The translations under genes and the position numbers were made by a program. Positions 34,707 to 45,541 of a stretch of DNA of 64,000 bases are shown here, piece after piece. The stretch is from the NCBI RefSeq assembly GCF_037042905.1, contig NC_087257.1, forward strand, positions 13,862,001-13,926,000, given 5' to 3'. Source of the stretch: Lytechinus pictus (Eukaryota > Echinodermata > Echinoidea > Temnopleuroida > Toxopneustidae). The first letter of the stretch is position 1. Every line of letters begins with the position of its first letter. The notes below the pieces were generated by a model, which was not told the DNA's origin, did no database searches, and saw nothing but the letters and a program-made list of their open reading frames with translations.

Positions 34707-35558
34707 AGACATTTTATACTCCATTTTTGCAAACCATCTTAGATTTTTGGACATGGAGGACCATAGACTGTCTTTGTTACTTGTCCCAACGTATTCCTTG
34801 ACCCATTAAACCATGGGTTAGACACCAACATCATATCCCCAAGGCAAATATTAAACAAACTATGTCGGGTTTTGGGGTTTTTAGATAACAACAACTGTTT
34901 TAGACTCCAATTTTGAAAGCCATCTCGGATTTTTGGACATAGTGGACCGTTGACTGTCCTTGTAACTTGTCCCGGTTTACTTCTTGACCCCCCCTTGAAA
35001 TCACCAATGAATAAAACCAAAATAAAAGACACTAAAATACGTAATAGATCAATTAAGAATTTTTAGGCCATATGGCAGCCATTTTTACGCAATCTTGGAT
35101 TTTCAGGTACCCTGGAGTGCTTATGTTCACTCTTTCCTTATACGCCATCCACCATTGAATAAATGTATGCACCGAAAATGTGTCTAGGGTAGATAAAGTG
35201 CCGGTTATTTTAATTTTCAGTTAATGGCGGCCATCTTAGACGCCATCTTGAAAATAACTACTTTCCCGGACGCGGATTTTGGTGGATTTTTAGTATGTTA
35301 TTTCTGAGATCAAATAGTATAAAAAACCGTTGAAAAACATTTTTGTTACAAGTTTTGGGGGTCAGAATAGAGTAAAAATGGGTGTAGAATGCCGGCCATA
35401 TTGTGTTTGCCAATTTGAGGATTTTAACATCAAAATCAAGGTTGGCAAACAACAAATTTGAACTCAGCGCCCTCAAATTATGTTAAAACACTTCTCAATT
35501 CAGCATTAACATGATTTGCCTAAGGCAGTCTACTTTTCTCAAATCTGGACCTGACTAC

Positions 35559-36270
35559 AACAGCTTTGGCAACTCTTGTATTTAAATATGTGAAAAATGT
35601 TTCATCATGACTTTATTCAAGTTCAAAGACACTGATATAATATATATACATAAAGAGACCAGGTCCACCGTTTCAATTTCAAACAAATGGCAGGTCAATG
35701 CATGGATTACAAAACAAGTAACACGTATATACCAATATAGAAAAATTATTTAGAGTAACATAAATGCAGGAAAATAATCGTTTAAAGCTGTCGTTAATAT
35801 CACGTTGAAAGGAAAAAAAAAATCATCAAATTTCCTAAATTAGAGTTGGATATGTAAATGGAGTTAATTAATTATTGCGTATAATCTGAAATGTACAAAT
35901 AATATTATGAGAGGTGTTACATATCCTATTTTCCACTACGGTGTCGTCCTAGTTATTATTATTATATACGGACGTGATCATTATATGTTTTTGTGTATTC
36001 AGATCAACTTAATTAGCTATTGACATCCCAAAGTTATAAAATAAAAATAAGTAAAGTACATTTGCCTTACGCAAAAAAACATAACTAAGCAAATTATCTT
36101 GGGCCCTTGGGGATGGTTACGGGTCCAAGTGTCGTACCTCCCCCCAGGTTCGCTCTTTTTTTGCGTAAAATATCGAAAAAGAGGAGTATGGCGAGTTTAT
36201 AAAGGGTATGGACAAATTCGGTTGGTCAGATTTTTGAATTTGTTGTTCTGAGGAGTTTTTTAAGGCGATG
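35559..36270. other. No gene seen
   Basis: AT-rich sequence without a supportable frame, RNA gene or terminal repeat on either strand. Confidence 0.4.
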
Positions 36271-36274
36271 TTTA

Positions 36275-36832
36275 TTATTCCGGTTTACTAGGCCCCTTGC
36301 CCCGACTTCTACAGCGTAGAATGACACCGTGTACTCCTTTTCCTTGATCATACTTTGCGACTTTCCTTTGGTGTGCATCATCAATGTTTGTTTCAAATGG
36401 GATTATTAATTCGTTGATAATTAACTCTTTATGTTCTTCCTGTAAAATTACTAAATATGGGCGCAAAGTGGTTGTGAGAATGTGGGGAGGTATGGTGCCC
36501 CCGGCGATTGAATGCCCTTCTAAGTCCGTATAAATATTCCAGTCAGTCAAATTTTCAAGAAATGTTTTGTGCATGAACCTCAACATGTTATTATGACGCC
36601 ACTCATATCTCTCAAGGAAGACTGGGCAGTTTGAGAGTACATGATGAAGGGTGCCTGCGGTACCAGGGCAGAATATGAGTGAAGAGAACAATGGTAGGCG
36701 AAGCTTAAATATACTTATTACAGAAAAAAGCAATTCGAATCTGTACTGATTCCCAATATTTATCACACACGAATCCCAGCCATGGCGTAATTTCCTTCGG
36801 CAAGAAACTGATCCACAATGTGCTGCACTCAA
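36275..36832 (-). pseudogene. LINE C-terminal relic with zinc-knuckle and PD-x-K-like tail
   Basis: A 185-codon open frame. After an unrelated N-terminus it shows GTAGTLHHVLSNCPVFL, RYEWRHNNMLRF, TIPPHILTTTLRPYLVI, then ELIIPFETNIDDAH and RKVAKY. This order (Cys/His knuckle, R-Y-x-W-R-H, RPD-LV, ELT-PFE-N, AH-RK-KY) is typical of marine-invertebrate LINE-like elements with a restriction-type endonuclease tail. The expected RPD is RPY and ELT is ELI, so a catalytic Asp appears lost. It is probably a dead fragment; no reverse transcriptase precedes it in frame. Confidence 0.6.
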
Positions 36833-36984
36833 CCCAGGTGAGGTAAATGGGTACCGGTAGGAAGTAATTCCTTAAAAAGCTGTGTGCGCTATGAACGCCT
36901 AGCTTAGCCGGGTAATATAGGAGCGCCTTGAGCACCTAACAAGGTGGATATGTGCGCAATATAAATACCCTATATTATTATTAT

Positions 36985-37785
36985 TATTATTATTCCATAA
37001 ACTAAAGACTCTAACAGTATTTGACATAAATACTCTTCAAAGTTTACTACTTATGTTTAAGTACGTACATAACATGCTCCCACCTTCATTCCACAATTTT
37101 TATACTCTGAATACATCTATTCATTCTTACCCTACCCGTAACTCTTCAAATTTCCATTTAATCAACCCTAAATTGCTTATTGCGCAAAGATCCATAAGAC
37201 ACCATGGTCCAGATTTGTGGAACTCTCTACCAGAGCCTGTAAAACAATCTTCGTCTCTTCACTCATTTAAGGCAAACGTTAAATCTATGTTATTATCAGA
37301 ATATTTGAAGTAAAATTTCTGTGTCATATCCTTTTTATCGTGAATTTATTCCTCCTTCGATTTAGTCATTACCAATATCTTCATCATGACCACCATCATC
37401 TTCATGGCCTTCATCATCATCATCATCATCATATCACCGTCACCCTTAGCTTTATCATCTTCATACTATAATATTGCATGAATACATGTTTCGTATTTGA
37501 AAATGTATGCCCATTCTGCTTTATAAATGTATTAATTAATTCAATTAGTATAAGTTTGGGATTGTCATTTTTTTCAAGCAATCTGCTTATGATGACAATC
37601 CTTCTCCTGCAAATTGTGAATATCATATAGTTAATCATTTTTGTCTGAAATTATCTTTTTAATACTCTTTATTTATGATTCATGCCAAAAATGCTAGCAT
37701 ATTATGTTTATTATGTTATGAAAAATGTATTATACGAATGTTATGGATGCAGAAGAAAACAATAAATCAAATCGAATCAAAATTA
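36985..37785 (+). mobile_element. 5'-truncated LINE (CR1/L2-like) end
   Basis: The frame 37053-37313 reads MFKYVHNMLPPSFHNF, YPTRNSSNFHL, HHGPDLWNSLPEPVK, LHSFKANVKSMLL and Y, the standard ORF2 tail also seen at 30.9-31.3 kb but a different family. An ATC/CAT microsatellite follows at 37381-37435. The 3' end AATAAATCAAATCGAATC abuts the tRNA-bearing repeat unit at 37785. Confidence 0.75.
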
Positions 37786-38290
37786 AATCAAGGTTCCTCA
37801 GAGCTACCTGCCCTTTCGGAAGAATTGGTAGGGCAGGTAGCTCTGGGGAACCTTGATTTAAGCTACGCCGACCATTGTTCTCTTCACTCATTTCTTTCAC
37901 ATATTTAAATACAAGAGTTGCCAAAGCTGTTGTACATGTATAATTTCTCACGTTTGTATAATTTATCCCATACATGTACTGTATCTAAGCAATAGCTTTG
38001 ATCCAGCTGGGGCATGGCGGCTTGTCATTGTTAAAAAACCCACCTACACCTGACAAAGGAAATTAAAATTGGTTTAGTAAAATCTGTTTGTCTGACGGTC
38101 AATCGGATCGGGGTCGCCCTAGCCACCAACCCGTCTCTGTGGACTAGTGGTTAAGGCACCAGCGTTCGAAGCTGGGGCCCGGGTTCGATTCCCGGCAGAG
38201 ACATTTTTTTCGGCATTACCAATTTTTCCAAAAGGGCAGGTAGCTCTGGGGAACCTTGATTTAAGCTACGCCTACCATTGTTCTCTTCAC
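37785..38290 (+). repeat. Solitary diverged copy of the tRNA-bearing 405-bp unit
   Basis: Same order as the array at 43.0-46.6 kb: AGCTCTGGGGAACCTTGATT, TACCATTGTTCTCTTCA, AAGAGTTGCCAAAGCTG, CAATCGGATCGGGGTCGCC, tRNA, then again AGCTCTGGGGAACCTTG. The left edge carries a hairpin (37791-37861) whose arms are the two orientations of GGTAGCTCTGGGGAACCTTG. The presence of unit-end sequence at both sides suggests a remnant of a longer array. Confidence 0.85.
38133..38202 (+). tRNA. tRNA-like gene, anticodon UCG (Arg-type), diverged relative of the array
   Basis: A 70-nt cloverleaf: acceptor GTCTCTG/CAGAGAC perfect, T arm CCGGG-TTCGATT-CCCGG, anticodon stem CCAGC/GCTGG perfect with loop GTTCGAA, giving anticodon TCG (Arg codons CGA/CGG). 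The D stem has one mismatch (GACT/AGGC). A run of T follows directly (ATTTTTTTT), a Pol III stop. Position 32 is G, which is unusual. Arm sequences resemble tRNA-Glu more than known tRNA-Arg, so identity is uncertain. Confidence 0.65.
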
Positions 38291-38311
38291 TCATTTCTTT
38301 CTTTCATATAT

Positions 38312-38316
38312 ATATA

Positions 38317-38399
<83 letters not shown>

Positions 38400-38406
38400 A
38401 TATATA
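38312..38406. repeat. (TA)n microsatellite
   Basis: About 95 bp of nearly pure TA repeats, separating the tRNA unit from a fragment of element C. Confidence 0.95.
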
Positions 38407-38407
38407 C

Positions 38408-38444
38408 TTCAGCACCCCAGCCAAAAATCGTTCCCAGAGCCCTG
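38408..38444 (+). mobile_element. Solo right end of element C
   Basis: TTCAGCACCCCAGCC then AAAAATCGTTCCCAGAGCCCTG matches the right terminus of element C at 22929-22965 with few differences. No left end is nearby. Confidence 0.65.
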
Positions 38445-38681
38445 AACATACAATAACTAAAGTACAGATCATTGAGATCTTTGGAATAGGGTAACATGTT
38501 TTTATTTATTGAAACCCCAAAAGTAAGACATAACAACTTCAAGTTAATACAAAAGCAGCAACAATAACCTCAAGTCATCTTGCAAAACCGTGTTCTGACT
38601 TGAAGTTGATTATATCAAGGATTCGCATTACACTGCTTGGAACCTTCTGTTTTAATTTTCAAAATTAAATAAAGTACCAAT

Positions 38682-38937
38682 CAGTATCGTACGCAGGGGG
38701 ATGATTACAGGGGTTCAAATCCCCTAAATTTTTTTCGATACCCAACCCCCCACCTAATAATTAACCCCCCTAAAATGTTTGAGTACTTTTTTTATTTAAT
38801 TTATTTATATTTTTGCTTGTCAATTTTTTTTGGGGGGAGGAAACGACCTAAAATTTATGGTGAAGACCTTTTTTTTGGTTGTCAACATTTCATTCATTCT
38901 TGAACCCCCCCCCTTAAAAAATTATGCGTACGCTGCT
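38682..38937. mobile_element. Small hAT-like MITE
   Basis: Imperfect inverted ends share CGTACGC (CAGTATCGTACGCAGG and GCGTACGCTGCT). AGTACCAAT occurs just before (38673-38681) and just after (38938-38946), consistent with an 8-9 bp duplication as in hAT elements. The interior is rich in C and T runs. No frame. Confidence 0.6.
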
Positions 38938-38949
38938 AGTACCAATTGT

Positions 38950-39480
38950 CCCCCTCTAATGAAGAAAAAGGGAAAATGAGAAACCAATGAGATAAGGAAA
39001 TATGTTATCTAATTACGGAAATCAATAAGTGAGCCATGTCAACTAAGAGTAAAGAAAATAACAAAAGTGACCTCAAGTCATTCTACGAGAACATGTATCG
39101 ACTTGCAGTGGATTTTTATGAAATAATATAATCACACGCCTCATGGAAACCCCAAACGTTAGCCATAACAGCCATGGCCATAACAACTTTAAGTAAATAC
39201 AATATTAGCAACAATGACTTCAAGTGATCTTCCGAAACCATGTCATTACTTGTAGTCAATTATATGACCGATTACCCTTCCCCTAACATGCCTAAACACA
39301 AAATAAAAGAAAATATAAAACAAATGAAATAGGGCAATATGTTATCTAATCATGTAAATCTATGTCTGCCATGTCAACTTCAAGTAAAGGAAATACAAAC
39401 AACAATAACCTCAAGTCACAATACAAGACCACGCCATGACTTGCAGTGGATTATATGACGGATTTTGATCACACCTCTCA
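38950..39480. repeat. Diverged tandem units with CCTCAAGTCA phrase
   Basis: Phrases AACAATAACCTCAAGTCA and GACTTG(C/A)AGT(G/T)GATTATAT recur near 38560, 39065, 39205 and 39400 in diverged units of roughly 150-250 bp. No coding content. A T/G and G-run microsatellite lies at 39523-39553. Confidence 0.5.
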
Positions 39481-39522
39481 CGGTTTCCTTTCCATGTTGG
39501 CTGAATCTGCATAGTAACAGTA

Positions 39523-39553
<31 letters not shown>

Positions 39554-39599
39554 TATGTAGTCTTATTCTGACACAGGCACATACAGGCCTACTCAATCA

Positions 39600-40380
39600 A
39601 TTCCTTTTTTAAAGTACAATTTGATTTTTAATATCTACAATGCATTCTTCACCATGTATTTTTTTTAACTTGACAAATAAACCAAGATTTTTCACCGAAA
39701 AAGAACAAAAAAAGAAAAGAAAAAAGAAGAGAAATTTAGAGAGATAGGGACGGCACTCCCAAGCTCCACCAGTAGTAGGCCTGTTTTGTGCACTTAATCG
39801 GATGTCTAAATTGACGAATCTTAGGGAAAGGGCCTGGAACCATTATCACATTCATGACAATTTGAACAAGAAATGCAAAAACAACACAAAACAATTTTTA
39901 TATCATTATTGAAAATTATATATTTGGTCTTTGAAAATGACTACACTATCAATAGCTCTGCTACAGCCTGCAGATACAACTCGTACAGTAGGCGCGAAGT
40001 GGTTGTTCTAATACGCGACTACCCTCCCCTACCATAATCGCTTTGGACGATAAGGTATATAGTACTCTTTGAGATCGAAAAAAAAAGTTTACGAACATGA
40101 CTTCAGGTCAGGAGATTTGAAGTGTCCTGACTTGAGGTCAACTCACAGGTGTGCATTTCCATTGCTGCATATGTATATATATATATATATATATAAATAT
40201 ATATTTATATAAAGTTCAATACCCGCACTTTTACCTCAATGATAGCAAAAAAAAACAAAGAGAACCAAAATATCACTGTTCTGTTTATTTAAAACATTGC
40301 TGAAACTCAATATTTTTTAAATGAACTATCTTTACCTGTTTACAGGCTATAGGTGTCGGACTTGCTTTTTTTTTGACGAT
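39600..40380. other. No gene seen; short (TA)n at 40166-40208
   Basis: Read on both strands without finding a domain or RNA gene. Only simple-sequence tracts stand out. Confidence 0.4.
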
Positions 40381-40419
40381 CAGCCATGCATAAAGACTTT
40401 GCTAACAGTGCGGTAGCTA

Positions 40420-40421
<2 letters not shown>

Positions 40422-40476
<55 letters not shown>
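40422..40476. repeat. (TA)n microsatellite at the 3' end of the Penelope-like element
   Basis: About 55 bp of TA repeats at the downstream limit of the minus-strand element, mirrored by TA repeats at 42976-43000 at its upstream limit. Confidence 0.95.
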
Positions 40477-40477
<1 letters not shown>

Positions 40478-40536
40478 TTGTAAATAATTCAGCATCAACG
40501 CAAGACGTAGCTTCCATGTATCTCTTTATTACAAGC

Positions 40537-40561
40537 TTTCGGCCAATGGGGCCTTCATCAG
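40537..40561 (-). ncRNA. Hammerhead-like core in PLE 3' region
   Basis: On the minus strand CTGATGA (40561-40555), helix II AGGCC/GGCC, then GAAA (40540-40537). It is the same arrangement as in the fold-back PLE, although flanking sequences differ. Helix III and the cleavage triplet are not obvious by eye. Confidence 0.4.
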
Positions 40562-41571
40562 GCCTATAATGCATTGAAACAAACAGAACAAACCATACAA
40601 ATAAGGTCGAAATAACAAAGTAAATGTGTAACAAAGGGTACAGAACAGAAGGGTTACACTAAGATAACAAAAAAAACAGAAATTAACAACAGAGGGGGTT
40701 GAGTACAGAACAGAAGGATTATAGTAAGATAACAAAAAATAACAACAGAGGGGGTAATGACTTGAACGAGATGGTGGAATACAATAGAAACGATTGGGAA
40801 ACTTAAGTGTGTGAAAGGACAAGGTATTTACCGGCATTGAAATTAACTTGGGATTCTGTTCATCAGGAGGAGTAGTGAGTCTTGTGTAGGTAATACTGTG
40901 AAAAAATGAGGATAATGTTTCAAGTAAAATGATAACTCGTTTCAATATTGTATCTTGTATTTGGGTACATAACTGTATTGATCCGTTTACATAGTATTCA
41001 AGTAACTGGTGATACAAGTTGTAGTTTGAGACATAAAAGGGTACATTGTCATGCGCGGGGAAATATATACGTGTAATTTATATTGATGTTTGAGCGGTAA
41101 GCAACATAATAAACAAAATAACAGATTAAACATACAGCCATCAGGAGCAAAATAAACATACAGCCATGAGGAGCAAAGAAATTGTAATAATCAATCAAAT
41201 AATCAGATATAATCAAGTGATCAAGATACTAAAAAGCATACCAAACTGTATAGGGGTAAAGAGATGTGGCTATTAAACTATATGAAGTGGCCTGTTGGGG
41301 CGGGTGAGACTGTAAATTAAACAATGAAATAGGTCGAAAAGGTATGTAACGGGTTTAATAATTACCAAACATTATTATGCATACATATATGAATATGTAT
41401 ATATTACACAAGATCAGATAAATTCAAATACAAAAGTAGTTACCTATAATTCCAGTGTCAGTGAGAGTGTGTCGACTGGGTGTGCAGGTATGAGGTAAAG
41501 TGAGGTGAAGTGAATGCGTGTGTGTATGTGCGTGTGTGTGCGTGTGTGGGGCATGCAATGGGTCATTGGTT

Positions 41572-42120
41572 CTAATTATCAACATTGATTCCGTTTGGGG
41601 TGAGGGTGCGTAGAGTGGTGATCCAGTATGATTCTCGGTGTAAGATGATTGAGCGGTATTTATTGTTAATCTGTTCTATGGCCATGATTGAAACATCGTT
41701 TATAGAATGATCAGGGAGGTTAAAGTGGAGGACATAGGGGATGATTTTATTGTTGTGATTGGTGGTGCGGTTGTAGTTGCGGATTTCTGATCTGGTGTTA
41801 CTGAATCTGGTGTAGAGTGTGTTTTCTGTTTTACCAACGTATTGTTTATGACATTTTTTGCATGTGATGAGGTATATGATCCATTCAGATTTGCAATTGA
41901 GTTGTGAATTGATAGGGTATGTTTGGCCGGTGATCGTGCTGGTATATGTTTGATTTTCTGTTGTGTAATTGTGTAACATGCATCTTTTTGATTGGCAGTT
42001 GCGGAAGCCGTTGATGCTGTTATTGTTGTCGTTGTCTTTGTGTCTGTTGTGTTTTGGTGTGGGGTCAGCCGCTTTTGTAAGGAGGTCACGTAAAGTGCGG
42101 GCTCTCCTGAAGGCTACCAT
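41572..42120 (-). pseudogene. PLE GIY-YIG endonuclease part
   Basis: A 182-codon frame following the frameshift. It starts FRRARTLRDLLTKA (the usual linker after RT) and has Cys-containing SKRCMLHN. The endonuclease follows: IIYLITCKKCHKQYVGKT (GIY-YIG as IYL...YVG), TLYTRFSNTRSEIRN, the YVLHFN...HSINDVSIMAIE segment and RESYWITTLRTLTPNGINVDN. Its role is nicking DNA for target-primed insertion. The catalytic Arg and Glu regions are present, so decay may be limited to the G-tract frameshift and the missing 5' end. Confidence 0.85.
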
Positions 42121-42976
42121 GGGGGGGGGGGGGGGTCCTGGAAGGTGGTATGAAGTAGCTGGTTTTCTGATAATGTTGGGTTGTGTTTGTGGATGATTCG
42201 AGGGATTTTAGCTGTGATGGGGTCATAGGTAACTACTAGGGGGGTTCGGGAAGAAGGGGGGCGTTTGGTGTTATTAAGTAATTGGTCACGTGGGATTTGA
42301 CGTGCGTGGTCGATTTGTTCCTTCGTGTGTTTGGGGTCGTAGTTACGTTGTGTGAAGTGTTGTTGGAGTGCATTAAGGTGGAAATCGCGGCGCATGGGTT
42401 GGGAGCAGTTGCGTGTGATGCGGAGTGCTTGACTGTAAGGGATGCTGTTGAAGATGTGAGGGGGGTGACAGGAAGATGGGAGGAGATAAGCATGGGAGTC
42501 GGTGGGTTTGGTGTGTAGGTCAGTTTCTATTAAGTTATTGTCCATTCTTACAGTTGTGTCAAGGAAAGGGACTTCAGAGCGGGATGCTTCAAATGTGAAT
42601 TTAATTGTGGGGTGGAGGGAGTTGGTATCATTTTGGAATTTGGTGAGAAGTCGGGGGGATGCGGTCCAAATGAAAAAAATATCGTCGATATATCTCTTCC
42701 AAGAGCCGTTCAAGATGGATTTTTGTCCGTGGAGTAGTTTTTCTTCAATTGTACCCATGAATATGTTAGCATATGAGGGGGCTACGGGCGTACCCATGGC
42801 GGTGCCTTGAATTTGTAAGTAGTGGGTTCCATTGAATTTGAAATTATTGAGGGTCAATGTGAGGTGTAGGAGACGGATAAGGTGGTCAGTGGGTGGGTAT
42901 GGGTTTTTTCGAGAGTCCAGCGCTTTTTGACAAGCTTTGATACCTTTGATACCTTCTTTGTGAGGTATGTTGGTGT
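42114..42976 (-). pseudogene. PLE reverse transcriptase, N-truncated and frameshifted
   Basis: The frame runs open from the TA tract. IYTNIPHKEG is the motif A neighbourhood. Then come QGTAMGTPVAPSYANIFMG (the PLE version of motif B), YIDDIFFIW (catalytic YxDD of motif C) and EVPFLDTTV (motif D/E region). It ends inside a run of 15 G (plus strand 42121-42135) that shifts the frame relative to the endonuclease. In intact PLEs both are one polypeptide. The listed TTG near 42857 is not a true start, since coding continues upstream. Confidence 0.85.
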
Positions 42977-43099
42977 ATATATATATATATATATATATAT
43001 TGTAAAGAAATGGATGAAGAGAACAATGGTAGGCGTAGCTTAAATCAAGGTTCCCCAGAGCTATCTACCCTTTGGAAAAATTGGCAATGCCGAAAAAAT

Positions 43100-43170
43100 G
43101 TCTCTGCCGGGAATCGAACCCGGGCCCCCAGCTTTGAACGCCGGTGCCTTAACCACTAGACCACAGAGAC
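43100..43170 (-). tRNA. tRNA-like gene, anticodon UCA, array copy 1
   Basis: 71-nt cloverleaf. Acceptor GTCTCTG/CAGAGAC is seven perfect pairs; D stem GTCT/AGGC with loop AGTGGTTA; anticodon stem CCGGC/GCTGG (one G-U) with loop GTTCAAA; 4-nt variable loop; T arm CCGGG-TTCGATT-CCCGG. Bases 34-36 read TCA, pairing with the stop codon UGA. A discriminator A and T6 follow, a Pol III stop. Internal A box (TGGTCTAGTGG) and B box (GGTTCGATTCC) are good. The D and T arms resemble tRNA-Glu. At 71 nt it is far too short for selenocysteine tRNA. It could be a functional opal-reading tRNA or a Pol III pseudogene; G at position 32 is unusual. Confidence 0.75.
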
Positions 43171-43504
43171 GGGTTAGTGGCTAGGGCGACCCCGATCCGA
43201 TTGACCGTCAGATAGACAAATTTTCGACACTATACCAATTATAATTTCCTTTGTCGGGTGAAGGTGGGTTTCGAACAATGACAAGCCGCCATGCTTCAGC
43301 TGGATCAAAGCTATTGCTTTGATACAGTACACGTAGGGGGAACGTATACAAATGTGTAAAGTTATACATGTACAACAGCTTTGGCAACTCTTTTTATTTA
43401 AATATTGTAAAGAAATGGATGAAGAGAACAATGGTAGGCGTAGCTTAAATCAAGGTTCCCCAGAGCTATCTACCCTTTGGAAAAATTGGCAATGCCGAAA
43501 AAAT

Positions 43505-43575
43505 GTCTCTGCCGGGAATCGAACCCGGGCCCCCAGCTTTGAACGCCGGTGCCTTAACCACTAGACCACAGAGAC
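43505..43575 (-). tRNA. tRNA-like gene, anticodon UCA, array copy 2
   Basis: Identical in sequence to copy 1 over all 71 positions, with the same T6 stop. Confidence 0.75.
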
Positions 43576-43909
43576 GGGTTAGTGGCTAGGGCGACCCCGA
43601 TCCGATTGACCGTCAGATAGACAAATTTTCGACACTATACCAATTATAATTTCCTTTGTCGGGTGAAGGTGGGTTTCGAACAATGACAAGCCGCCATGCT
43701 TCAGCTGGATCAAAGCTATTGCTTTGATACAGTACACGTAGGGGGAACGTATACAAATGTGTAAAGTTATACATGTACAACAGCTTTGGCAACTCTTTTT
43801 ATTTAAATATTGTAAAGAAATGGATGAAGAGAACAATGGTAGGCGTAGCTTAAATCAAGGTTCCCCAGAGCTATCTACCCTTTGGAAAAATTGGCAATGC
43901 CGAAAAAAT

Positions 43910-43980
43910 GTCTCTGCCGGGAATCGAACCCGGGCCCCCAGCTTTGAACGCCGGTGCCTTAACCACTAGACCACAGAGAC
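43910..43980 (-). tRNA. tRNA-like gene, anticodon UCA, array copy 3
   Basis: Identical to copy 1; unit spacing 405 bp. Confidence 0.75.
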
Positions 43981-44314
43981 GGGTTAGTGGCTAGGGCGAC
44001 CCCGATCCGATTGACCGTCAGATAGACAAATTTTCGACACTATACCAATTATAATTTCCTTTGTCGGGTGAAGGTGGGTTTCGAACAATGACAAGCCGCC
44101 ATGCTTCAGCTGGATCAAAGCTATTGCTTTGATACAGTACACGTAGGGGGAACGTATACAAATGTGTAAAGTTATACATGTACAACAGCTTTGGCAACTC
44201 TTTTTATTTAAATATTGTAAAGAAATGGATGAAGAGAACAATGGTAGGCGTAGCTTAAATCAAGGTTCCCCAGAGCTATCTACCCTTTGGAAAAATTGGC
44301 AATGCCGAAAAAAT

Positions 44315-44385
44315 GTCTCTGCCGGGAATCGAACCCGGGCCCCCAGCTTTGAACGCCGGTGCCTTAACCACTAGACCACAGAGAC
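44315..44385 (-). tRNA. tRNA-like gene, anticodon UCA, array copy 4
   Basis: Identical to copy 1. Its unit has one private change outside the tRNA (C to T at about 44431). Confidence 0.75.
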
Positions 44386-44719
44386 GGGTTAGTGGCTAGG
44401 GCGACCCCGATCCGATTGACCGTCAGATAGATAAATTTTCGACACTATACCAATTATAATTTCCTTTGTCGGGTGAAGGTGGGTTTCGAACAATGACAAG
44501 CCGCCATGCTTCAGCTGGATCAAAGCTATTGCTTTGATACAGTACACGTAGGGGGAACGTATACAAATGTGTAAAGTTATACATGTACAACAGCTTTGGC
44601 AACTCTTTTTATTTAAATATTGTAAAGAAATGGATGAAGAGAACAATGGTAGGCGTAGCTTAAATCAAGGTTCCCCAGAGCTATCTACCCTTTGGAAAAA
44701 TTGGCAATGCCGAAAAAAT

Positions 44720-44790
44720 GTCTCTGCCGGGAATCGAACCCGGGCCCCCAGCTTTGAACGCCGGTGCCTTAACCACTAGACCACAGAGAC
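44720..44790 (-). tRNA. tRNA-like gene, anticodon UCA, array copy 5
   Basis: Identical to copy 1. Confidence 0.75.
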
Positions 44791-45124
44791 GGGTTAGTGG
44801 CTAGGGCGACCCCGATCCGATTGACCGTCAGATAGACAAATTTTCGACACTATACCAATTATAATTTCCTTTGTCGGGTGAAGGTGGGTTTCGAACAATG
44901 ACAAGCCGCCATGCTTCAGCTGGATCAAAGCTATTGCTTTGATACAGTACACGTAGGGGGAACGTATACAAATGTGTAAAGTTATACATGTACAACAGCT
45001 TTGGCAACTCTTTTTATTTAAATATTGTAAAGAAATGGATGAAGAGAACAATGGTAGGCGTAGCTTAAATCAAGGTTCCCCAGAGCTATCTACCCTTTGG
45101 AAAAATTGGCAATGCCGAAAAAAT

Positions 45125-45195
45125 GTCTCTGCCGGGAATCGAACCCGGGCCCCCAGCTTTGAACGCCGGTGCCTTAACCACTAGACCACAGAGAC
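45125..45195 (-). tRNA. tRNA-like gene, anticodon UCA, array copy 6
   Basis: Identical to copy 1; last copy before the inversion. Its unit has two private changes near 45268 and 45373. Confidence 0.75.
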
Positions 45196-45541
45196 GGGTT
45201 AGTGGCTAGGGCGACCCCGATCCGATTGACCGTCAGATAGACAAATTTTCGACACTATACCAATTATGATTTCCTTTGTCGGGTGAAGGTGGGTTTCGAA
45301 CAATGACAAGCCGCCATGCTTCAGCTGGATCAAAGCTATTGCTTTGATACAGTACACGTAGGGGGAACGTATGCAAATGTGTAAAGTTATACATGTACAA
45401 CAGCTTTGGCAACTCTTTTTATTTAAATATTGTAAAGAAATGGATGAAGAGAACAATGGTATACCAATTATAATTGGTATAGTGTCGAAAATTTGTCTAT
45501 CTGACGGTCAATCGGATCGGGGTCGCCCTAGCCACTAACCC

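Larger units (their letters stand above)
30375..35558 (-). repeat. Large dispersed repeat E, copy 1 (with nested insertions)
   Basis: Homologous, inverted, to 48505-51080. The end near A copy 4 reads CGGCGGCGGCGAAGTCAACATG and the far end is the complement of TAGTCAGGTCCAGATTTGAG. It includes diverged tandem units of about 175-195 bp with the phrases ATAGTTTGTTTAATATC and CCATGGTTTAA. Compared with copy 2 it has gained a LINE (about 30935-31490), element D (32526-34227) and an 83-bp tandem (34374-34706). No coding function is seen. Confidence 0.75.
40477..42976 (-). mobile_element. Penelope-like element, 5'-truncated, RT plus GIY-YIG
   Basis: A 2.5-kb minus-strand retroelement bounded by (TA)n on both sides. 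In order it has reverse transcriptase (42976-42114), GIY-YIG endonuclease (42120-41572) and a 3' non-coding region ending with a CTGATGA...GAAA core and the phrase CTTTATTACAAGCTTTCGGCC. The reverse transcriptase starts within its palm at the TA tract, so its N-terminal part is missing. It is unrelated at nucleotide level to the fold-back element at 6-7 kb but has the same organisation. Confidence 0.85.

Noticed and set aside
41700..42518. Opposite-strand and shifted frames over the Penelope-like element
   Set aside because: Shadows of the RT/endonuclease coding sequence.
43100..43170. Selenocysteine tRNA
   Set aside because: The anticodon fits, but a Sec tRNA is about 90 nt with a long acceptor/T stack and variable arm. 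This one is 71 nt with a 4-nt variable loop.
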